Positions 6,322 to 10,431 of a stretch of 10,431 nucleotides of DNA are shown here, in pieces; within the stretch, counting starts at the first letter, position 1, and each line of letters opens with the position of its first letter. The notes under the pieces were generated by a model. It had not been told where the DNA came from. It made no database searches and saw only the letters and a program-made list of their open reading frames with translations. A program made the translations under genes and the position numbers. The DNA comes from an uncultured Gammaproteobacteria bacterium (GTDB lineage Bacteria > Pseudomonadota > Gammaproteobacteria > Pseudomonadales > UBA5518). The stretch lies in contig CAIXOY010000628.1 in the NCBI GenBank assembly GCA_903921135.1, positions 1 to 10,431 on the forward strand, read 5' to 3'.

Positions 6322-7656
6322 TCATCCCCGGCCGTGTGCCATATCCCAGGTGAGTGCGCGCTCGGCGAACTGCCCGACGCGCCAGCCACTGATGGGCGCG
6401 CGCGCGCGTGGCGGCTCGCGCGACACCGCGCGTCCACCGACAAAAATGTGCTCCAGACGACGCTTGTCGCCCAGGATCCGGATGTCGGCCACCGGATCGC
6501 CATCGATCACCAGCAGGTCGGCGTGCATACCCGCCTTCAGCGCACCGGTCTTGCCGTACATCTTGAGCGCACGGGCCGCCTCGCTGGTGGCGCAACGGAT
6601 TGCTTCGAGCGGTGAGAGCCCGAACTCCTCGACGAAGAGCTGCAGCTCGCGGTAATGCCATTCGCCGTAGGGCGTGAGCGCGAAACCGCTCTCGCTGCCG
6701 CAGAGCAGCGGCACGCCCGCGTCCACGGCACGGCGCAGCATCGCCGCGCTCTCCTCGATCTCGCGGCGGAAAATCGCGCGCAGCTCGGGCGAGGCATTCA
6801 CCAGATCGCCGTGGTCGGCGAGGTTCGCCTGGAAGGTGAGCGAGGGCACGATCGGTGTGCCGTGCTTCACCAGCGCCTCGAGTGCCTCGTCGTCCATGTA
6901 GGTCGCGTGCAGGATGAGGTCGAAGCCGGCGCGCGCAGCGTCCCGCGTGCTGCTCGCGTTGCGGCAGTGGCCCGCCACCGGGATACCGAGCTGGTGCGCG
7001 GTATCCACCACGATGCGCAGCTCTTCCAGAGACCAGATCTGGATCTCGCCCGCCTCTGCCTGCCGCGGGATGATCCCCGTGACGTGCACCTTGATCCAGT
7101 CGACGCCGATTTTGATCTGCCGCCGGACCTCGGCCACGATCTCCTCGCGCGAGCCCACCACCACACCGTAGCCACGCGTACCGGTGTCCGGCAGCAGGCG
7201 CCCCGCCGTGCCACCCACACCCGTCATCATCACGTAGCCGCCCGTACTCATGCGCGGCCCTGCCACCACATTCGCCTCGATGGCATCGCGCAGGTCCACG
7301 CCGAGATCGAAAATGCAGTCGGCATCGAGAAAGCCCGTGACGCCCGCCTGCAGCACCTTGTGGGCGTTGTAGGCGGCGATGATGGCGGCGAGGCCGGGCC
7401 GGCGGTGGAAGAACAGTTCGTCGTTGCTGTGGGGTTCGTCGAAGGTGATGTGGCAGTGGGCATCGATCATGCCCGGCATCACGTGCTTGCCGCGCGCATC
7501 GATGCGGATCAGGCCGGGATCTGCCGTGACGGCGGGGTCCATCTCGCCCACCGCGAGGATGCCGCTCTCGTCAAACAGTACGGAGCCCTTGAAGGGCGCG
7601 TTGCCGAGCCCGTCGATCAGGGTGCCGTGTTCGATCAGGGTACGCCGTGTGGCCAT
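6322..7656 (-). CDS. Amidohydrolase-superfamily metal-dependent hydrolase (imidazolonepropionase/prolidase-like subgroup)
   Basis: This 444-residue protein is of typical length for the subgroup. An N-terminal small beta domain (GTLIDGLGNAP, DARGKHVMPGMID) leads into a TIM barrel. Metal and catalytic ligands are visible: His67 and His69 (DAHCH), Lys189 in IKVHVTG as the likely carboxylated lysine, His230 (AGHC) and His250 (LHATYMDD). The strand-8 position, normally Asp in G-T-D-(A/S)-G-F, is Glu322 in CGSESGF. TPYGEWHYREL and the C-terminal ALKAGMHADLLVIDGDP element also fit the subgroup. No signal peptide is visible, so it should act in the cytoplasm. Members hydrolyse cyclic amides, peptides, lactones or esters; the substrate here is unknown. 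It is the first gene of the operon, with AAGGGGAG 9 bases before the ATG. In context it may open a ring made by oxygenation, which is inference. Confidence 0.9.
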   Translation of the reverse strand: MATRRTLIEHGTLIDGLGNAPFKGSVLFDESGILAVGEMDPAVTADPGLIRIDARGKHVMPGMIDAHCHITFDEPHSNDELFFHRRPGLAAIIAAYNAHKVLQAGVTGFLDADCIFDLGVDLRDAIEANVVAGPRMSTGGYVMMTGVGGTAGRLLPDTGTRGYGVVVGSREEIVAEVRRQIKIGVDWIKVHVTGIIPRQAEAGEIQIWSLEELRIVVDTAHQLGIPVAGHCRNASSTRDAARAGFDLILHATYMDDEALEALVKHGTPIVPSLTFQANLADHGDLVNASPELRAIFRREIEESAAMLRRAVDAGVPLLCGSESGFALTPYGEWHYRELQLFVEEFGLSPLEAIRCATSEAARALKMYGKTGALKAGMHADLLVIDGDPVADIRILGDKRRLEHIFVGGRAVSREPPRARAPISGWRVGQFAERALTWDMAHGRG

Positions 7657-7694
7657 GTCGAGTTGCTCCCCTTACTGCGCGTGGTGCAGCCCGC

Positions 7695-7724
7695 AGCATA
7701 GGGTCGGGCACCGAGGCGGGCCAA
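7695..7724 (-). promoter_or_regulatory. Candidate sigma-70-like promoter of the operon
   Basis: In the 175-base spacer between the MFS stop (7832) and the amidohydrolase start (7656), the minus strand holds TTGGCC (7724-7719) and TATGCT (7700-7695) with an 18-base spacer. Each matches its consensus box at four of six positions. Initiation would fall near 7688 and leave a leader of about 30 bases containing the AAGGGGAG ribosome site. The match is modest and the region is GC-rich, so this is only the best visible candidate. The rest of the spacer shows no clear terminator for the MFS gene and no small gene. Confidence 0.3.
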
Positions 7725-7831
7725 GGGCTTCGCCGATGCGCGCAATGCTGGCCCGCAACGACAAACGAATGTGTCACCGCCCGGAGTCGGCGTAGGACGG
7801 TCGTTCTGCAGGATCGGTGTGCTCTCGCGCC

Positions 7832-9085
7832 TCAGCTCGCCGGATGCCCATCGGCACGCGGATAACGCCCGAGCGCCAGCACCAGAAACGCCGACAGCGC
7901 AAAGAGCACGGCGGCGCCCGCGAAGGCCGCGTCGTAGCTTCCGCTGCGGTCCTGCACCAGGGCGAACAACGCGGGCGCAGTGCCGGAGCACACGGCCAGC
8001 GCCGCGTAGAGCAGCGCATAGATGGCCCCGTAATGGCGCATCCCGAAATAACGCGCCGCCAGGAAGGACATCAGATCGAGCTCCGCACCGGCGGCAAAGC
8101 CGATCAGCGCCATCGCGACCCCCTGCGCCCAGAGCGGCGCGGGATCACTCAGGATCAAACACCCCACAACCGGCAGCAGCAGCGACAGGCAGGCCACACC
8201 GGGCGCCCAGAAACGATCGACCAGAGCGCCCACGAGAATCCGCGCGCCGATGATCGATGCGCCATACACCCCCTGCAGCAGCGCCGCTTGCGTCGGGCTC
8301 AAGCCCTGATCGGTGAGCGCGGGGATGATGTTGGGCCCGATGCCGGAGACGGCGAGGTACGCGAAGAAGACCGAGCCGAGCAGCACCCAGAACCGGTATC
8401 CACGGAGCGCTTCCCTGACACTGAGTCCAGTTGCGCCGGCACCGGCCGCGTCGGCAGGTGCTCCGGGTGCCGGCTCGCCCCGGAACCCCCAAAGCACCAG
8501 CGGTGCGGCCAGCAGCAGCGGCAACAGGCCGAGCCCCACATAGGCCCCGCGCCAGCCGTGCTGCTCCAGCAACCACACCGTGAAGAGCGGCGCGGCCATT
8601 GCGCAGATGCCGGTACCCGACAGGGCGATGCCGAGCGCGAGCCCCCTGCGTCGGCTGAAGGCCGCCCCCACCGCGCGGGTCCAGGTGATGGGCGTGGTGC
8701 CCGCCCCGAGCAAGGCCATGCAGGCATAGGCGCTGTAGAACACCCACAGCGAGCCATCCATCGATGCCGCCAGAAAGAAGCCGAGGCTGAGCCCCGCGAG
8801 CCCCGGCAAGGCGATGCGCCGGGAGCCGTAGCGGTCGATCAGCCAACCCACCACCGGGCCCGCCATCGCACCGAGTGTGGCGCTGAACAGGATGGCCGAC
8901 TGGAACTCGGCGCGGCTCCAGCCGAATTCCGCCGTGACGGGCTTCAGCAAAGTACCGATGGTGTAGAACGGCAACACCACCGAACTGCAGATCACGCCGG
9001 CCATCGCGGCGAGCAGCAGTCGCCAGTGACGGCGGAACTCCCCGTCGCCGGATGAACTGTGGGTGGATGTGGCGGCGTAGGACAT
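7832..9085 (-). CDS. Major facilitator superfamily transporter (monocarboxylate/oxalate-formate-like)
   Basis: The protein has 417 residues from ATG at 9085. It is strongly hydrophobic with about 12 membrane helices. A soluble N-terminus of about 20 residues precedes helix 1 (WRLLLAAMAGVICSSVVLPF, from residue 21). The MFS loop-2/3 motif appears as GWLIDRYGSRR at 80-90, after a GWSRAEFQ segment (55-62) of the kind found in oxalate/formate- and monocarboxylate-porter-like MFS proteins. A long central loop rich in Ala, Gly and Pro (GEPAPGAPADAAGAG) separates the two six-helix halves. It sits in the inner membrane and probably moves an organic anion or pathway intermediate; direction and substrate are unknown. 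ATG at 9085 has AGAGG close upstream and is preferred over an in-frame TTG six codons earlier. The gene is divergent from the Lrp-type regulator and reads towards the catabolic operon, whose first gene starts 175 bases downstream. Confidence 0.9.
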   Translation of the reverse strand: MSYAATSTHSSSGDGEFRRHWRLLLAAMAGVICSSVVLPFYTIGTLLKPVTAEFGWSRAEFQSAILFSATLGAMAGPVVGWLIDRYGSRRIALPGLAGLSLGFFLAASMDGSLWVFYSAYACMALLGAGTTPITWTRAVGAAFSRRRGLALGIALSGTGICAMAAPLFTVWLLEQHGWRGAYVGLGLLPLLLAAPLVLWGFRGEPAPGAPADAAGAGATGLSVREALRGYRFWVLLGSVFFAYLAVSGIGPNIIPALTDQGLSPTQAALLQGVYGASIIGARILVGALVDRFWAPGVACLSLLLPVVGCLILSDPAPLWAQGVAMALIGFAAGAELDLMSFLAARYFGMRHYGAIYALLYAALAVCSGTAPALFALVQDRSGSYDAAFAGAAVLFALSAFLVLALGRYPRADGHPAS

Positions 9086-9127
9086 GTAGCCTCTGTTCAC
9101 CAATAGCGAGAAACGGACGTTCTTGTA
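9086..9127. promoter_or_regulatory. 42-base divergent spacer between MFS and Lrp/AsnC genes
   Basis: The start codons of the transporter (9085, minus) and regulator (9128, plus) are only 42 bases apart, so both promoters must overlap each other or the coding ends. No convincing -10/-35 pair is visible on either strand. The spacer is the natural site for autoregulation and for control of the transporter by the Lrp-type protein. The only symmetry seen is a weak AACG-GA-CGTT at 9112-9121. Confidence 0.45.
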
Positions 9128-9652
9128 ATGAGCGATATCCCGAAAGCCGCAGTTTCATCCACCGCCACGGAACCCGCCCGCAGCACGCTCCGTCTGGACG
9201 CGCTGGACATCGCCATTTTGCGCGTCCTCCAGGAGAGCGCCAACAGTTCCATCGCCGATATCTCGGCCGCCGTGGGCCTGTCACATACCCCGTGCTGGAA
9301 GCGCGTCCGGCGCCTGCACGATGCGCGCGTCATCACCGATCAGGTTTCGCTGCTCGATCCTGTTGCGGTGGGTTTCGGCGTGACGGCCTTCGCCCACGTC
9401 CGGGTGGACCTGGTGCAGGAGGCGGCACTGGAGCGTTTCGAAGCGGCCGTCGCCGAGGTGCCGCAGATCATGGAGTGCTATGCGGTCTCGGGAAGCTGGA
9501 ACTTCCTGCTGAAGGTGGTTTCAGACAGCGTCGAGAGTTACGAGCGTTTGCTGAAGAAAAAACTCATCCATCTGCCAGGGGTGAGCTCGCTGGAATCGAC
9601 GATCGCCCTCTCCCGCGTGAAGCACACCACGCGGCTGCCTTTGGCAGGTTGA
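9128..9652 (+). CDS. Lrp/AsnC-family transcriptional regulator
   Basis: The protein has 174 residues. After a 22-residue N-terminal tail comes the AsnC-type winged helix-turn-helix (about 23-70): LDALDIAILRVLQESAN, then SIADISAAVGLSHTPCWKRV with the recognition helix, then RRLHDARVI. The C-terminal RAM (ligand-sensing/oligomerisation) domain spans about 87-165, with AFAHVRVD, VPQIMECYAVSGSWNFLLKV and PGVSSLESTIALSRVKHTTRLPL. The turn that usually reads G-D-x-D is S-G-S-W-N here, so the effector may not be a typical amino acid. Such proteins form DNA-bending dimers to octamers that respond to small ligands, and they often autoregulate and control a divergent transporter. The ATG at 9128 lacks a strong Shine-Dalgarno. 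The stop is one base from the end of the convergent ferredoxin gene. Control of the MFS gene and possibly the operon is likely but unproven. Confidence 0.93.
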   Translation: MSDIPKAAVSSTATEPARSTLRLDALDIAILRVLQESANSSIADISAAVGLSHTPCWKRVRRLHDARVITDQVSLLDPVAVGFGVTAFAHVRVDLVQEAALERFEAAVAEVPQIMECYAVSGSWNFLLKVVSDSVESYERLLKKKLIHLPGVSSLESTIALSRVKHTTRLPLAG

Positions 9653-9653
9653 A

Positions 9654-9971
9654 TCACTCCTCGGGTGCGAGCCTGAGTGCGAGACCATCGTCCTCGGCGC
9701 GCAGGCTTATCTGGCACCCCAGCCGGGAAGTGGCGCTCTCGTAGTGCCGGCAACCCTCGAGGAGTGCCACCTCGCCGCGCTTCGGGGATGCGAGCCGCGG
9801 CACCCAGGCCGGGTCGATGTAGACATGGCAGGTGGCGCACACACAGCAGCCGCCACAGACCGCCTCGATCGGCAGCCCCGCGTCCCGCAGCACTTCCATC
9901 ACGTTGTCGCCCTCACGGGCGCTCAACTGCCTGGATTCGCCGTTGCGGTCGATGACGTCGAGGTAGGGCAT
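9654..9971 (-). CDS. [2Fe-2S] ferredoxin, putidaredoxin/adrenodoxin type (likely P450 redox partner)
   Basis: This 105-residue protein is nearly the size of putidaredoxin (106), and its cluster ligands fall at the same numbers: Cys39, Cys45 and Cys48 in CGGCCVCATCH and Cys86 in SRLGCQI. The N-terminal strand and EGDNVMEVLRDAGLPIEAVC (20-39) match the family. It transfers single electrons from an NAD(P)H-ferredoxin reductase to a cytochrome P450 or Rieske oxygenase. Two further cysteines (42 and 43) crowd the cluster loop; Cys43 is common in related ferredoxins and Cys42 less so. The ATG at 9971 has AGGA 6 bases upstream. No reductase gene is in the window, so that partner must come from elsewhere. 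It converges on the Lrp-type gene with one base between the stops, leaving no room for a separate terminator. It is the only visible electron donor for the two P450s. Confidence 0.93.
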   Translation of the reverse strand: MPYLDVIDRNGESRQLSAREGDNVMEVLRDAGLPIEAVCGGCCVCATCHVYIDPAWVPRLASPKRGEVALLEGCRHYESATSRLGCQISLRAEDDGLALRLAPEE

Positions 9972-10207
9972 GGCAGATCCTGCAACAGTGAGGGCGCGCG
10001 TACCTTAAGCGGGCCGCCCGGGCACCACAACGCACGGCAGCAGCGAACACGGACGGCGGGACGAGCCAATCCACACGGAGTGCCCGGGAGCGGATATGCA
10101 TGCTGCCCGGGAGGTGGCATTGCCGCGAACTGCTGCGCAGGCGCGGCGGGCGTGGCAGGATTGACCCTGAGCGGCGCCCCATCACACAACAACACGGAAC
10201 CCTCGCC
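9972..10207. promoter_or_regulatory. 236-base divergent spacer upstream of ferredoxin and cytochrome genes
   Basis: This is the longest gene-free stretch in the window and must hold the promoters for the ferredoxin (minus) and the c-type cytochrome gene (plus). It has no convincing small gene and no clear sigma-70 boxes. The visible structure is a set of three CCCGGG-centred sites (10017-10022, 10083-10088 and 10106-10111), described separately. Confidence 0.5.
10017..10113. repeat. Three CCCGGG-centred sites, including a direct repeat TGCCCGGGAG
   Basis: TGCCCGGGAG occurs at 10081-10090 and again at 10104-10113, 23 bases apart start to start, or about two helical turns. The first copy, extended to GTGCCCGGG (10080-10088), is also the reverse complement of CCCGGGCAC at 10017-10025. 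Repeated palindromic cores at near-helical spacing between divergent genes fit an operator array, but short GC-rich matches are also easy to get by chance here. Confidence 0.35.
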
Positions 10208-10431
10208 ATGCATCCAACTCTGCGCGTGATCCTTTCCCTGCTCATGTCCCTCCAGGTGATCGCCGCGGCCACCGCCGTGCAGGCCGCGGAAACCCTGCGC
10301 TCCACCGACGAGTTCTCCACCGCCGACGGTCTGATCGCAGACCGCACGAGCCTGCCGGGCGCTGCCGTCTACGCCCGTCACTGCGCGCAGTGCCACGAGG
10401 GCGGTGTGGCCAAGGCGCCCCATATGCAGTG
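10208..10431 (+). CDS. Exported c-type cytochrome-containing protein, N-terminal part (possibly PQQ-dependent quinohaemoprotein)
   Basis: The reading frame runs from ATG at 10208 to the window edge without a stop (74 residues). Residues 1-26 form a signal peptide: a short basic start, the hydrophobic core VILSLLMSLQVIAAATA and a probable cleavage after AVQA. A c-type haem site CAQCH follows at 59-63 in the context GAAVYARHCAQCHEGGVAKA. The spacing 'G..vY...C..CH.G.v.kAPH' is reminiscent of the cytochrome domain at the N-terminus of PQQ-dependent polyvinyl-alcohol-dehydrogenase-like quinohaemoproteins, but a free monohaem cytochrome cannot be excluded because the rest is missing. The mature protein would act in the periplasm, passing electrons to the respiratory chain. 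Only a weak GGA lies about 9 bases before the ATG. It is divergent from the ferredoxin gene; a link to the catabolic operon is possible but not shown. Confidence 0.8.
   Translation, partial: MHPTLRVILSLLMSLQVIAAATAVQAAETLRSTDEFSTADGLIADRTSLPGAAVYARHCAQCHEGGVAKAPHMQ

Larger units (their letters stand above)
394..7656 (-). other. Probable eight-gene catabolic operon
   Basis: Eight genes are read on the minus strand without interruption: amidohydrolase, P450 A, P450 B, SDR (NAD type), ThuA-like, SDR (NADP type), LEH-like and LLM. Junctions, in transcription order, are 7-base gap, 4-base GTGA overlap, 28-base gap, 4-base gap, 4-base GTGA overlap, 10-base gap and 28-base gap. No candidate terminator or promoter stands out at any internal junction. 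The only sizeable upstream spacer is 7657-7831, in front of the amidohydrolase. Co-transcription is inferred from spacing, orientation and the two start/stop overlaps; it has not been shown. Confidence 0.85.

Noticed and set aside
6396..6410. Alternating GC run of about 13 bases, possible Z-DNA or slippage tract
   Set aside because: It is explained by Arg/Ala codons near the C-terminus of the amidohydrolase in a GC-rich genome.
6315..6503. Longer N-terminus for P450 A reaching into the amidohydrolase gene
   Set aside because: The 63 extra residues are Ser/Ala/Arg/Trp-rich and unlike a P450 N-terminus, and the region is fully used by the amidohydrolase in another frame.
6655..7701. Plus-strand open frame (about 348 codons) opposite the amidohydrolase
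   Set aside because: It has no domain signature and is His/Arg-rich; the opposite strand has an intact metal-ligand set, so this frame is a shadow.
7817..9055. Long plus-strand open frame (about 412 codons) opposite the MFS gene
   Set aside because: The product is a hydrophilic Arg/Gln/Glu-rich low-complexity chain, a typical mirror of a membrane-protein gene; the minus-strand reading has clear membrane helices and the MFS motif.
9112..9121. AACG-GA-CGTT symmetry as an Lrp operator
   Set aside because: The arms are only 4 bp, do not extend, and do not resemble an Lrp-type consensus; too weak to call.
9744..10229. Plus-strand open frame spanning the ferredoxin gene and the divergent spacer
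   Set aside because: It overlaps the whole 5' half of a clear ferredoxin and runs into the cytochrome start; there is no ribosome site and no recognisable domain.

Overview
The window reads as GC-rich bacterial chromosome (about two-thirds G+C by eye), densely coded, with mostly co-directional genes, short gaps and AGGAG-type ribosome sites. Gene content (tandem P450s, putidaredoxin-type ferredoxin, luciferase-like monooxygenases, SDRs, and a probable quinohaemoprotein-type cytochrome) fits a catabolically versatile proteobacterium, possibly a high-GC gammaproteobacterium. The lineage is an inference from style and cannot be fixed from this window. There are no RNA genes, insertion sequences, CRISPR arrays or phage genes, and no gene-free stretch longer than 236 bases.

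Layout. Bases 1-386 (+) are the 3' end of a luciferase-like (LLM) flavin monooxygenase gene. It meets head-on, 7 bases apart, the last gene of a tightly packed eight-gene minus-strand unit (7656 down to 394). In transcription order the unit encodes an amidohydrolase, cytochrome P450 A, cytochrome P450 B, an NAD-type SDR, a ThuA-like protein, an NADP-type SDR, a limonene-epoxide-hydrolase-like enzyme and a second LLM oxidoreductase. Gaps are 28 bases or less and two junctions are GTGA start/stop overlaps, so it is almost certainly one operon. Upstream on the same strand lies an MFS transporter (9085-7832). It is divergent from an Lrp/AsnC-family regulator (9128-9652, +) across a 42-base gap. 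A [2Fe-2S] ferredoxin (9971-9654, -) converges on the regulator. A 236-base divergent spacer with CCCGGG-centred repeats then separates it from the 5' end of an exported c-type cytochrome gene (10208 onward, +), cut by the window edge.

How the genes may work together (inference). The MFS protein would import, or export, a small organic compound. The P450s, fed by the ferredoxin, and/or the LLM enzyme would oxygenate an alicyclic or terpenoid-like skeleton. The LEH-fold enzyme, which keeps the known catalytic residues, would open an epoxide to a diol. The two SDRs, with opposite predicted cofactor preference, would oxidise alcohols to ketones. An LLM enzyme could insert oxygen, and the amidohydrolase could cleave a lactone, ester or amide. 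LEH + LLM + SDR resembles the limonene-1,2-epoxide route of Rhodococcus erythropolis DCL14, but the tandem P450s, ThuA-like protein and amidohydrolase do not belong to that pathway. This is the best candidate here for an undescribed catabolic system. The Lrp-type regulator is the obvious local candidate to control it.
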